DNA of 64,000 nucleotides from DASWJZ01 sp963805325 (GTDB lineage Bacteria; Pseudomonadota; Alphaproteobacteria; Rhizobiales; Afifellaceae): the NCBI GenBank assembly GCA_963805325.1, contig CAWDTS010000001.1, positions 124,001 through 188,000 of the forward strand, read 5' to 3'. This document shows, piece by piece, positions 47,169 through 55,430 of the stretch. The notes under the pieces were generated by a model. It had not been told where the DNA came from and made no database searches. It worked only from the letters and a program-made list of their open reading frames with translations. The translations under genes and the position numbers were made by a program. Position 1 is the first letter of the stretch, and each line of letters starts with the position of its first letter.

Positions 47169-47939
47169 ATGTTTTCGTCTATGCGGTTATTTCGGACGGT
47201 GCCGCCGGCCGCGGTGTCAGTCGTTGCTGTCGGATTTTTGACCTTCTCCGCCCTCGGCGGCTGCTCGGTCATGAGCCACCTCATGCCGGGCTCCAAAGCT
47301 TCAACGGAAAAGAGCACGGCCAGCGCCGACCAGGTCGACGTGCGCCGCTATCTCGGCCCCAATTACTGCCCCGAGCTTCGCATCTTCGAAGGCGCGCAGC
47401 TAATCCGCACCTATCAGCGCGGCCATCAGGGCGACCAGGACTACGTCACTTGGCAGGCATCGTTCGGAAAGACCGCACGCGATTGCCTTTACGACGCGCA
47501 GGGCAACCTGACGATCAAGGTCGGTGTCGCCGGCCGCGTCGTTGCGGGGCCAAAGGCGGGCACGGACCCGGTCTCGGTCCCGATCAAGATCGCGGTCCTC
47601 AAGTTCAAGGATTCGGTGCTCGCGACGGAGCGCTTCCCGTTGTCGATCACCATTCCCGCGCAAGGCTCGACGGTCTTCAGCGAGGTGAAGGAGATCACCG
47701 TGCCGTCGCCCGGCAACGAGCGCAACTATCTGATCTATGTCGGCTTCGATGTCGGCAACTGGGATCCGATGCACCCGACCGGCCAAGCGATCGCGGCCGT
47801 CGACGAGCCGCCCGCTCCGGCGGCGCCGCCGCCCCCTGCTGCCGCCGCGCCACCGCCGCCTCCGGCCCGAGCGGCGCCGGCAAAACCGACGCCGAACGAG
47901 CTCCCCGTGCCGGCCGGCGGATTTGTCCTTGGACAGTAG
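47169..47939 (+). CDS. Putative lipoprotein, function unknown
   Basis: A 256-aa protein. The N-terminal signal ends in lipobox LGGC with Cys32, so lipid attachment is predicted. The middle domain (VRRYLGPNYCPELRIFEGAQ ... YDAQGNLTIKVGVAGRVVAG ... VFSEVKEITVPSP) looks like a beta-rich periplasmic domain. The last ~60 residues are an Ala/Pro-rich tail, possibly wall-spanning. I recognise the pattern only as conserved hypothetical in rhizobia. It is divergent from ccrM. Confidence 0.8.
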   Translation: MFSSMRLFRTVPPAAVSVVAVGFLTFSALGGCSVMSHLMPGSKASTEKSTASADQVDVRRYLGPNYCPELRIFEGAQLIRTYQRGHQGDQDYVTWQASFGKTARDCLYDAQGNLTIKVGVAGRVVAGPKAGTDPVSVPIKIAVLKFKDSVLATERFPLSITIPAQGSTVFSEVKEITVPSPGNERNYLIYVGFDVGNWDPMHPTGQAIAAVDEPPAPAAPPPPAAAAPPPPPARAAPAKPTPNELPVPAGGFVLGQ

Positions 47940-47961
47940 CCAGACCGCGCTTCTTGCCCGG

Positions 47962-47990
47962 TTGACGGGGCCCTTGTTTACGCCCATGAC
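47962..47990 (+). promoter_or_regulatory. Possible gcv operon promoter
   Basis: TTGACG (47962-47967) is followed after 17 bases by CATGAC (47985-47990), about 40 bp before the riboswitch. The -35 is good and the -10 poor, but the position fits a leader transcript that includes both aptamers. Confidence 0.35.
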
Positions 47991-48030
47991 TTGCCGCGCG
48001 GGTCATGTCGCGGCCCGCAATGTACTACGC

Positions 48031-48239
48031 TGCGCGGGAGAGCTTCCGTCGATTCCGGTTTCTGGGCTCGGCGGAGCGCCGAAGGAGCAACCGCCCCGGA
48101 AACTCTCAGGCGACAGGACCGCGCAAAGGCGAGCGACGCTCTGGAAAGCGGTGGCCGCGTAGCGTCGAGCCACCCACCGAAGGAGTAACCGGCGGACGTT
48201 TCGCCCGGGAATCTCTCAGGTCACGTGACAGAGGGGGCA
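48031..48239 (+). promoter_or_regulatory. Tandem glycine riboswitch
   Basis: Two aptamers in series show the family cores. The first has CGGGAGAG, GCGCCGAAGGAGCAA and GGAAACTCTCAGGC followed by ACAGGACCGC. The second has GCTCTGGAAAGCG, CACCGAAGGAGTAACC and GGGAATCTCTCAGG followed by GACAGAGGGGG. The short linker and order match cooperative glycine riboswitches. It ends 50 bp before the gcvT ATG and normally turns glycine-cleavage genes on when glycine is high. Confidence 0.93.
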
Positions 48240-48289
48240 CGAAAGGGCGCGGTGTCCGCGTTCACGTGCAACCACTGGCGCAGGACGCG

Positions 48290-49426
48290 ATGGCCGCAGA
48301 CACCCCCGAAACACTCCGCCGAACGGCGCTTTACGATCTGCATGTCGCGCTCGGCGCGCGCATGGTGCCGTTCGCCGGCTACGAGATGCCGGTGCAGTAT
48401 GAAGGCATCCTCGCCGAGCATCGCTGGACGCGCGAGCACGCCGGTCTTTTCGACGTCTCGCATATGGGCCAGCGCTTCCTGATCGGACCGGACCATGCAA
48501 CGACCGCGGCCGCGCTTGAGCGGCTGACGCCCGGCGACTTCCAGTCGCTCGGTCTCGGGAGCATGCGCTACACGCTGCTTCTCAATGACAGCGGCGGCAT
48601 CATCGACGACCTCATGGTCACCCGGTCGAACTCCGAGAATGAAGATGGCGCGATCGGTCTGGTCTTCAACGCGGGCCGCAAGGAGATCGACGATGTCTAT
48701 TTCTGCGACCGCCTGCCGGACGACGTGACGCTGCACACCGCGGACGACCGTGCGCTGCTTGCGCTGCAAGGCCCCGATGCGGCCGCGGCGCTCGCCCGCC
48801 ATTGCGACGCGGCTCTTTCCTTCATGGGCGTGACGGAAACCGAATTCGACGGCATCGAGTGCCACGTCTCGCGCTCTGGCTACACCGGCGAGGACGGATA
48901 CGAGATTTCCGTGTCTGTGAACGATGTGGAGCGCGTGGCGCGTGCGCTCCTGTCCGAGCCGGAGGTAAAGCCGGTCGGGCTCGGCGCGCGCGATTCCCTG
49001 CGGCTGGAAGCGGGACTGCCGCTCTATGGACATGATCTCGACGAGACGACTTCGCCGGTGGAGGCTAGCCTGATCTTTGCCATCGCCAAGCGGCGGCGCA
49101 CCGAGGGCGGCTTCCCCGGCGCGAAGCGCATCCTGAAAGAGCTCACCGAGGGCCCTTCGCGCAAGCGCGTGGGCATCCAGCCATCGGGCCGCGCACCGGT
49201 GCGCGAAGGCGCGGAGGTTATCAGCGAGAGCGGCGCGGTGATCGGAACGGTCACGTCGGGCGGCTTCGGCTGCACCGTGAACGCGCCGGTCGCGATGGGC
49301 TATGTGAAGACGCAATTCGCAGAACCCGGCACGAAAGTGGCGACCCGCGGCCGGCGCGGCGACGAGCCGGCCGAGATCGCCCGCCTTCCCTTCGTCCCGC
49401 ACCGCTATTTCCGAGACAAACGCTGA
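48290..49426 (+). CDS. gcvT: Glycine cleavage system T protein (aminomethyltransferase)
   Basis: A 378-aa tetrahydrofolate-dependent protein releasing ammonia and transferring the methylene group from the lipoyl arm of GcvH. Typical blocks are MVPFAGYEMPVQYEGILAEH, FDVSHMGQ, VFNAGRKEIDD and YTGEDGYEISV. The ATG at 48290 is followed by TLRRTALYDLHVALGARMVP, the normal N-terminus; the longer open frame upstream is the riboswitch. First gene of the gcv operon. Confidence 0.95.
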   Translation: MAADTPETLRRTALYDLHVALGARMVPFAGYEMPVQYEGILAEHRWTREHAGLFDVSHMGQRFLIGPDHATTAAALERLTPGDFQSLGLGSMRYTLLLNDSGGIIDDLMVTRSNSENEDGAIGLVFNAGRKEIDDVYFCDRLPDDVTLHTADDRALLALQGPDAAAALARHCDAALSFMGVTETEFDGIECHVSRSGYTGEDGYEISVSVNDVERVARALLSEPEVKPVGLGARDSLRLEAGLPLYGHDLDETTSPVEASLIFAIAKRRRTEGGFPGAKRILKELTEGPSRKRVGIQPSGRAPVREGAEVISESGAVIGTVTSGGFGCTVNAPVAMGYVKTQFAEPGTKVATRGRRGDEPAEIARLPFVPHRYFRDKR

Positions 49427-49437
49427 CTGGAGTTGAA

Positions 49438-49812
49438 ATGTCCAACACGCGCTACACCAAAGACCATGAATGGGTGCGCCTCGATGGCGACACCGCCACG
49501 ATCGGCATCACCGCCTACGCCGCAGATCAGCTCGGCGACATCGTCTTCGTCGAGCTTCCCGAAGTCGGACGCTCGGTGAAGAAGGGCGAAGGCACTGCGG
49601 TGGTGGAATCGGTCAAGGCGGCGAGCGACGTCTACGCACCGATCTCCGGCGAGGTGGTGGAGACCAACGCGGCGCTCGTCGACGATCCCGCGGCGGTGAA
49701 CAAGGCGCCGGAAGCCGACGGCTGGTTCATGAAGCTCAAGCTCTCCGACACCAGCGAGGTCGATGCACTGCTCGACGAATCGGGCTACCGCACCTTCGTC
49801 GAGACGCTCTGA
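49438..49812 (+). CDS. gcvH: Glycine cleavage system H protein
   Basis: A 124-aa lipoyl carrier. YTKDHEWVRLDG at the N-terminus and VVESVKAASDVYAPISGEVV contain the lipoylated Lys in SVKAAS. It shuttles the aminomethyl group between the P, T and L proteins. It lies 11 bp after gcvT, with GGAG before the ATG. Confidence 0.97.
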   Translation: MSNTRYTKDHEWVRLDGDTATIGITAYAADQLGDIVFVELPEVGRSVKKGEGTAVVESVKAASDVYAPISGEVVETNAALVDDPAAVNKAPEADGWFMKLKLSDTSEVDALLDESGYRTFVETL

Positions 49813-49822
49813 GGTTTTTGCA

Positions 49823-50287
49823 ATGGCCCATGACTATCGCGCAACGATCGTGTGGAAGCAGATCGGCGACGACTTCGCCAAAGGCCGCTACACCCGCGCC
49901 CATGAATGGCACTTCGACGGCGGGCTCGTCGTGCCGGCGTCCGCCTCGCCCGGCGTCGTGCCGGCGCAGTTCATCCGCGAGGACGCCGTCGATCCGGAGG
50001 AGGCGCTCGTAGCAGCGCTTTCGAGCTGCCACATGCTGACCTTCATCGACCTCGCGCGGCATGCCGGGTTGATCGTCGAATCCTACGTCGACGAGGCCGT
50101 CGGCGTGATGGAAGAGATCGCGCCGAAGAGGAAGGCAGTCACCAAGGTGACGCTTCGGCCGAAGATCGTCTTCGGCGGCACGCCGCCCGACAAGGCCAAG
50201 CTCGACGCGCTTCACCACGAGGCGCACGAGATCTGCTTCATCGCCAATTCCGTGACGTCGAAAATCACGATCGAGCCCGCCGAATAA
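49823..50287 (+). CDS. OsmC family protein
   Basis: A 154-aa peroxide-handling OsmC/Ohr fold protein. The two redox cysteines are in LSSCHMLTF and EICFIANSV. It reduces organic or lipid hydroperoxides using a dihydrolipoyl or thiol reductant in characterised relatives. It sits inside the gcv operon, 10 bp after gcvH and 11 bp before gcvPA, so it is glycine-controlled by context. The link to lipoyl-dependent reduction is inference. Confidence 0.88.
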   Translation: MAHDYRATIVWKQIGDDFAKGRYTRAHEWHFDGGLVVPASASPGVVPAQFIREDAVDPEEALVAALSSCHMLTFIDLARHAGLIVESYVDEAVGVMEEIAPKRKAVTKVTLRPKIVFGGTPPDKAKLDALHHEAHEICFIANSVTSKITIEPAE

Positions 50288-50298
50288 GCGAGAGACCG

Positions 50299-51642
50299 AT
50301 GCGCTATCTGCCCCATACGCCGCAAGACCGCGCCGACATGCTTGCCAGGATCGGCGTCGGCTCCATCGACGACCTCTTTTCCGACATCCCCGCGGCGAAA
50401 CGGCTGACGCCGCCGCTCGACCTGCCGGGCCAGCGCAGCGAGATCGACGTGGCGCGGCTGATGCGGGCGCTTTCGGGAATGAACCGCGCGGCCGGCGACG
50501 GACCGTTCTTCGTCGGCGCCGGCGCCTATCGCCACCACGTGCCGGCGGCCGTCGACCATCTGATCCAGCGCTCGGAGTTCCTGACCTCCTACACGCCCTA
50601 TCAGCCGGAGATTGCGCAAGGCACGCTGCAATATCTCTTCGAGTTCCAGACGCAGGTCGCGAACCTGACCGGCATGGAGGTCGCAAACGCCTCGATGTAC
50701 GACGGCTCGACGGCGACCGGCGAGGCGGTGCTGATGGCGCACCGTGTCACGCGACGCCGGAAGGCCGTTCTCTCCGGCGGGCTGCACCCGCATTACCGCG
50801 AGGTGGTGGAAACGCTGTCGCGCATGGCAGGCGACGAAGTCGTTGCGCTCAGCCCCGATCCGCAGGGAACCGAGGATGTGCTCGCAGCGATCGACGACGA
50901 GACATCCTGCGTCGTCGTGCAGTCGCCGTCCTTCTTCGGTCAGCTCATCGATCTCGCTCCGATCGCGGAGAAGGCGCATGCGCACGGCGCGCTGCTGGTC
51001 GCTGTCTTCACCGAGGTCGTCTCGCTCGGGCTCTTGGAGCCGCCCGGCGCGCAGGGCGCCGACATCGTCTGCGGCGAGGGCCAGGGCATCGGCAATGCCC
51101 TGAATTTCGGCGGCCCCTATGTCGGACTCTTCGCGACGAAGCAGAAATATATCCGCCAGATGCCGGGGCGGCTTTCCGGAATGACAGTGGATGCTGCCGG
51201 CAAACGCGGCTTCGTGCTGACGCTTTCCACCCGCGAACAGCACATCCGCCGCGAGAAGGCGACCTCCAACATCTGCACGAATTCAGGACTTTGCGCGCTC
51301 GCCTTCACGGCGCACATGACGCTTCTCGGCGAGACCGGCCTGAGCCGCCTCGCGCAGGCGAACCATGCACGCGCCTGCCAGCTCGCGACGGCTCTGTCCG
51401 ACGTGCCGGGGGTCACGGTGTTGAACGAGAGCTTCTTCAACGAATTCACCGTGAAGCTGCCGAAGCGTGCCGTGCCGCTGGTCGACGCGATGGCGAAGGC
51501 CGGGATCATGGCCGGCGTGCCGGTCGCGCGGCTCCTGCCTGAGGAGGGACTCGACGACCTGGTTCTTGTCGCCGCGACCGAAACTGTGACGGAATCGGAT
51601 ATCGAGATGTTCGCGACCGCGTTGACGGAGGCCGTGCAATGA
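50299..51642 (+). CDS. gcvPA: Glycine dehydrogenase (decarboxylating) subunit 1
   Basis: A 447-aa N-terminal half of split P protein. RYLPHTPQDRADML, TSYTPYQPEIAQGTLQYLFE, LTGMEVANASMYDGSTA and the late TSNICTNSGLCALAF are standard. It forms a heterotetramer with GcvPB. Most alphaproteobacteria have fused GcvP, and the split form here is a lineage trait shared by some Hyphomicrobiales. It overlaps gcvPB by 4 bp. Confidence 0.95.
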   Translation: MRYLPHTPQDRADMLARIGVGSIDDLFSDIPAAKRLTPPLDLPGQRSEIDVARLMRALSGMNRAAGDGPFFVGAGAYRHHVPAAVDHLIQRSEFLTSYTPYQPEIAQGTLQYLFEFQTQVANLTGMEVANASMYDGSTATGEAVLMAHRVTRRRKAVLSGGLHPHYREVVETLSRMAGDEVVALSPDPQGTEDVLAAIDDETSCVVVQSPSFFGQLIDLAPIAEKAHAHGALLVAVFTEVVSLGLLEPPGAQGADIVCGEGQGIGNALNFGGPYVGLFATKQKYIRQMPGRLSGMTVDAAGKRGFVLTLSTREQHIRREKATSNICTNSGLCALAFTAHMTLLGETGLSRLAQANHARACQLATALSDVPGVTVLNESFFNEFTVKLPKRAVPLVDAMAKAGIMAGVPVARLLPEEGLDDLVLVAATETVTESDIEMFATALTEAVQ

Positions 51643-53207
51643 ACGACCAGACCCGCCCGACCCGCGCTGAGCCGCTCGAAGCGAAGCGCGAGACCTTTAC
51701 CGGGAATCACGCGCTCGCCATCGAGGAGCCGCTACTTTTCGAGATCGGCCGCGCGGAAATCTCCGGCGTCGATGTCGATCTGCCGGAAGCCGTTCCGGAA
51801 CGCCTCGGCAAGCATCGGCGCAAGACGCCGATCGCACTTCCCGCGCTCTCCGAGCCGGAGGCGATGCGCCACTATGTGAGGCTCAGCCAGAAGAACTACG
51901 CGATCGACATGGGCATCTATCCGCTCGGCTCATGCACAATGAAATACAATCCGCGACTGAACGAAGCGGCGGCGCGCTATCCGGGTTTCGCAGACATCCA
52001 TCCGCTGCAGCCGCCGGCAAGCGTGCCGGGCGCGCTGGCGCTGGTTCACGAGCTCGGCCGCTGGCTGCTTGAGATCACCGGCATGCATTCGGTCGCGATG
52101 AGCCCCAAGGCCGGCGCGCATGGCGAGCTCTGCGGCATGATGGCGATCAAGGCCGCGCTCACCGACCGCGGCGAGACGCGCGCCAAGGTGCTCGTGCCGG
52201 AATCGGCGCATGGCACCAATCCGGCGACCGCGGCGCTTCTCGGATACGCTGTCGTCACCGTCCCGGCGCGGCCAGACGGAACAGTCGCCGCAGAGGATGT
52301 GCGCGCCAAGCTCAAGGAGAACGAAGGTCAGGTTGCGGCGCTGATGCTGACCAATCCGAACACCTGCGGCATCTTCGAGCCGGAGGTGGTCGAGATCGCC
52401 GAAGCGGTGCACGAGGCGGGCGGCTATTTCTACTGCGACGGCGCCAACCTGAACGCCATCATGGGCAAGGCGAAGCCGGGCGATCTCGGCGTCGACGCCA
52501 TGCACATCAACCTGCACAAGACCTTCTCTACGCCGCATGGCGGCGGCGGACCCGGCGCCGGCCCGGTCGTGCTTTCAAAGGCGCTCGCTCCGTTCGCGCC
52601 GCTTCCCTACTTCGTGCGCGACGGCCAGAAATTCGGCCTGGTCGAGCACAGCGACGCCGCCGGCGACAGGAAGCCGTTCGGCCGCATGACCGCTTTCCAC
52701 GGCCAGATGGGCATGTTCGTGCGCGCCTTCGCCTGGATGCTCTCGCACGGCTCGGACGGCATGAAGCAGGCTTCCGAGGACGCCGTCTTGAACGCCAACT
52801 ATGTGCGCGCCTGCCTGAAGGACGTGATGAGCGTCTCCTTCCCCGACCATCCGGCGATGCACGAGGCGCTTTTCGACGACCGCTTCCTGAAGGAGACGGG
52901 CGTCACCACGCTCGATTTCGCCAAGGCGATGATCGACGAGGGCTTCCACCCGATGACTATCTATTTCCCGCTCGTGGTGCATGGCGCGATGCTGATCGAG
53001 CCGACGGAATCGGAGTCGCGCGCCAGCCTCGACGTCTTCGTGGCGGCGCTCCGCGACCTCGTCTTCGCGGTCAAGGCGGGCAAGACCGAGCGCTTCACCG
53101 AAGCGCCGCGCTTCGCCCCGCGCCGCCGCCTCGACGAGACGCGCGCGGCGCGCCAGCCAGTGCTGAAATGGGTGCCGCCCGCGCCCTACGAGGAGGCGGC
53201 GGAATAG
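51639..53207 (+). CDS. gcvPB: Glycine dehydrogenase (decarboxylating) subunit 2
   Basis: A 522-aa PLP-bearing half of split glycine decarboxylase. YPLGSCTMKYNPRLNE, PESAHGTNPATAAL and HINLHKTFSTPHGGGGPG are present, with the PLP Lys in LHKTFS. It decarboxylates glycine and loads the methylamine on GcvH. The C-terminus is about 20-30 residues longer than compact homologues, with a charged tail. Confidence 0.95.
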   Translation: MNDQTRPTRAEPLEAKRETFTGNHALAIEEPLLFEIGRAEISGVDVDLPEAVPERLGKHRRKTPIALPALSEPEAMRHYVRLSQKNYAIDMGIYPLGSCTMKYNPRLNEAAARYPGFADIHPLQPPASVPGALALVHELGRWLLEITGMHSVAMSPKAGAHGELCGMMAIKAALTDRGETRAKVLVPESAHGTNPATAALLGYAVVTVPARPDGTVAAEDVRAKLKENEGQVAALMLTNPNTCGIFEPEVVEIAEAVHEAGGYFYCDGANLNAIMGKAKPGDLGVDAMHINLHKTFSTPHGGGGPGAGPVVLSKALAPFAPLPYFVRDGQKFGLVEHSDAAGDRKPFGRMTAFHGQMGMFVRAFAWMLSHGSDGMKQASEDAVLNANYVRACLKDVMSVSFPDHPAMHEALFDDRFLKETGVTTLDFAKAMIDEGFHPMTIYFPLVVHGAMLIEPTESESRASLDVFVAALRDLVFAVKAGKTERFTEAPRFAPRRRLDETRAARQPVLKWVPPAPYEEAAE

Positions 53208-53240
53208 GAGAACGTCGCAAGACGCCCGCCGCCGACATCC

Positions 53241-54137
53241 TTGCCAGAACGCTCCGCCCCCCTCGCCGGCGTCGGCCTGATGCTGCTCGCGATGCTGCTC
53301 TTCTCGCTGAACGACACGCTCGGCAAGTGGCTCATCGTGAGCTGCACGGTGGCGCAGATCCTGCTCATTCGCTCGATCGCCGCAGCGCTGATGCTTGCGC
53401 CCTTTGTGGTGAAGGCCGGGGCCGGCGCATTCCGCGAGGCGCCAAGGCCGGGCCTGCAGGTGCTGCGCGCAGTGCTCGCGACAACGGAGACTGCCCTCTT
53501 CTACCTCTCCGTCTGGTACATACCGCTCGTCGACGCGGTGACGTTCTACCTTGCCGGACCGATCTACGTGACGGCGCTCTCGGCGATTCTCCTGCGCGAG
53601 CGGGTGGGCATCTATCGCTGGAGCGCAATCGTCGTGGGTTTCGTCGGCGTCGTTATCGCGCTTAACCCGTCCGCCGCCTCGCTCGGGCCGGGCTCGCTCA
53701 TCGCGCTTGGCGGCAGCCTTTGCTACGCGTTGCTGATGGTCGCGACGCGGCATCTCAGAGAAACGTCGAACGTCGTCCTTGCCTCGACACAGGTCGTCGC
53801 CGCGATTTTTTTCGGCGCGATCGCCGCGCCCTTCGCCTGGAATGCGATCACCGGCACCGACTTGCTGCTGCTTCTCCTGCTCGGCGTCGTCGCCATCGTT
53901 GCGATCGTGCTCGTCAACCAGTCGCTCAGGATCGCGCCTGCGTCGGTCGTCGTGCCCTACCAGTATTCGCTGATCATCTGGGCGGTCATCTTTGGCTATC
54001 TCGTCTTCGGCGACATCCCCAAGCCGCATACGCTGATCGGCGCTGCGATCATCATCGCTTCGGGCATCTTCATCTTCTGGCGCGAGCAGCGGCTGAAATT
54101 GCCGGCGGCCGAAGAGCCGGCGCTCGCGGAGCGCTAG
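53241..54137 (+). CDS. DMT superfamily (EamA) transporter
   Basis: A 298-aa inner-membrane protein with ten hydrophobic helices in two EamA repeats (first from LMLLAMLLFSLNDTLGKWL, second from LIALGGSLCYALLMV). Exporters of amino acids or metabolites are common in this family; the substrate is unknown. TTG start at 53241; alternatives downstream would cut the first helix. Its stop shares CTAG (54134-54137) with the next, convergent gene. Confidence 0.87.
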   Translation: MPERSAPLAGVGLMLLAMLLFSLNDTLGKWLIVSCTVAQILLIRSIAAALMLAPFVVKAGAGAFREAPRPGLQVLRAVLATTETALFYLSVWYIPLVDAVTFYLAGPIYVTALSAILLRERVGIYRWSAIVVGFVGVVIALNPSAASLGPGSLIALGGSLCYALLMVATRHLRETSNVVLASTQVVAAIFFGAIAAPFAWNAITGTDLLLLLLLGVVAIVAIVLVNQSLRIAPASVVVPYQYSLIIWAVIFGYLVFGDIPKPHTLIGAAIIIASGIFIFWREQRLKLPAAEEPALAER

Positions 54138-54664
54138 CGGAAGCGGAAAAGCGCGTCGCTTTCCCAAGGGCCGTCGCGGTAGCGCCAAAGATGTAGTCCG
54201 ACGCCGCGCATGCGGCGTGGGATTGCGCCACGTGCAAGGCTCGCCACCGTGCGCCGCGCCTCGGCCTCGTTCTCCGTGGTCTGGATCGTGACGTGCGGGC
54301 GGAAGCCGATCTGGTCCTGACGCTCCAACCACGGATGCCATTCGGCAGCCAGCCGCTCGCGCAGCGCATGGAGCCGCGGCGAATTCAGGAACACGGCGAC
54401 GCCACGCTCAAGCCCCCTCGCCTCGCCGACCTCGACCTCGATCGGCTTCTCCGCGGCCGCGACCGCGCGAAGGTAGGCCTTGATCTCGCGCGCGCGTTCG
54501 CCGGGAAGCTTGTGAAACAGCGTCACATGGGCGGGCACGAGATTGCGCTCCGGCGCATAGTGGCGGCGGCGCAGCGCCTCAAAGGCGGCGAAGGCCTCGC
54601 CGTCCATCTCGAGCGTCAGGACGAACGGCGCCGATGCACTTCTCAGCTGATCGGCTGGCGCCAT
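54134..54664 (-). CDS. 2'-5' RNA ligase-type 2H phosphoesterase
   Basis: A 176-aa protein with two HxT motifs, HVTLFHKL and HVTIQTTE, the catalytic pair of 2H phosphoesterases (LigT/CPDase-like). The number of sequence steps between them fits the family. The true substrate is unknown. It overlaps the upstream HAD gene by 22 bp on the same strand. Confidence 0.85.
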   Translation of the reverse strand: MAPADQLRSASAPFVLTLEMDGEAFAAFEALRRRHYAPERNLVPAHVTLFHKLPGERAREIKAYLRAVAAAEKPIEVEVGEARGLERGVAVFLNSPRLHALRERLAAEWHPWLERQDQIGFRPHVTIQTTENEAEARRTVASLARGAIPRRMRGVGLHLWRYRDGPWESDALFRFR

Positions 54665-55332
54665 TCGCGCAGCGCCTCAAGCGTCGGCGGCACGTCGGCG
54701 AGCCGGCGCACCACGGTCGCTGCGCCGGCATCCGTCAGCGCATCGGCGTGACCCGGCCACGAATGCGAAGCGCCGGTGAAGCCGATGACGCGCATGCCCG
54801 CCGCGACGGCGCCGGTGATGCCGGTAACGGAATCCTCCACAACGATCGTATCGGCCGGATCGGTCTCGAACACGTTCGCAGCGTGAAGGAACACGTCAGG
54901 CGCCGGCTTGCCGCGCTTCGTGCCGACCTCCTGGGCGGAGAAGACATAAGGCCGGAAGCGATCCCAAAGGCCCACCTTGCTCAGCGAGAGCTCGAGCCGC
55001 TCGGAGCGCGAGTTCGAGCAGATGCAGCGCGGATCGTCGAGCGCGTCGAGCATCTCATGCACGCCGGGGATCGGCTCGACCGCGTTTTTGAGCTTCAGGT
55101 CGGTCTCGCGCTTGGCGCGTTCGAGAACCTTGTCGGGAAACTCGCGGCCGATCTCTTCGCCGATCAGCCGGAAAATCCCGCCGGTGGTGATGCCGGCAAA
55201 GCGGTGCGCGAGCTCCGCCGCGGAGATCTCGTAGCCATATTCGGCGAGAATCGCGGCATCCACCTGGGCCGAGAGAATCTCGGAATCGATGAGCACGCCG
55301 TCGCAGTCGAAAATAATAAGCATGCCGCCCAT
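54643..55332 (-). CDS. HAD-family phosphatase
   Basis: A 229-aa subfamily-IA HAD protein. Motif I is FDCDGVLIDSE, motif II CICSNSRSERL, motif III around GTKRGKPAPDVFL, motif IV VVEDSVTGITGAVAAGM. It resembles beta-phosphoglucomutase/phosphoglycolate phosphatase-like enzymes, but specificity is not evident. ATG 55332 or 55323. It is divergent from thrC. Confidence 0.88.
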   Translation of the reverse strand: MGGMLIIFDCDGVLIDSEILSAQVDAAILAEYGYEISAAELAHRFAGITTGGIFRLIGEEIGREFPDKVLERAKRETDLKLKNAVEPIPGVHEMLDALDDPRCICSNSRSERLELSLSKVGLWDRFRPYVFSAQEVGTKRGKPAPDVFLHAANVFETDPADTIVVEDSVTGITGAVAAGMRVIGFTGASHSWPGHADALTDAGAATVVRRLADVPPTLEALREWRQPIS

Positions 55333-55430
55333 TTAGCAGGCTTTCGCACTGCGGCAAGGGCGGCGGCGCGCTTGCCCGGCTCCATCCGGGACTATACGCT
55401 CGATCCCTTCTAGGGACGGAGTTCCAAAGC

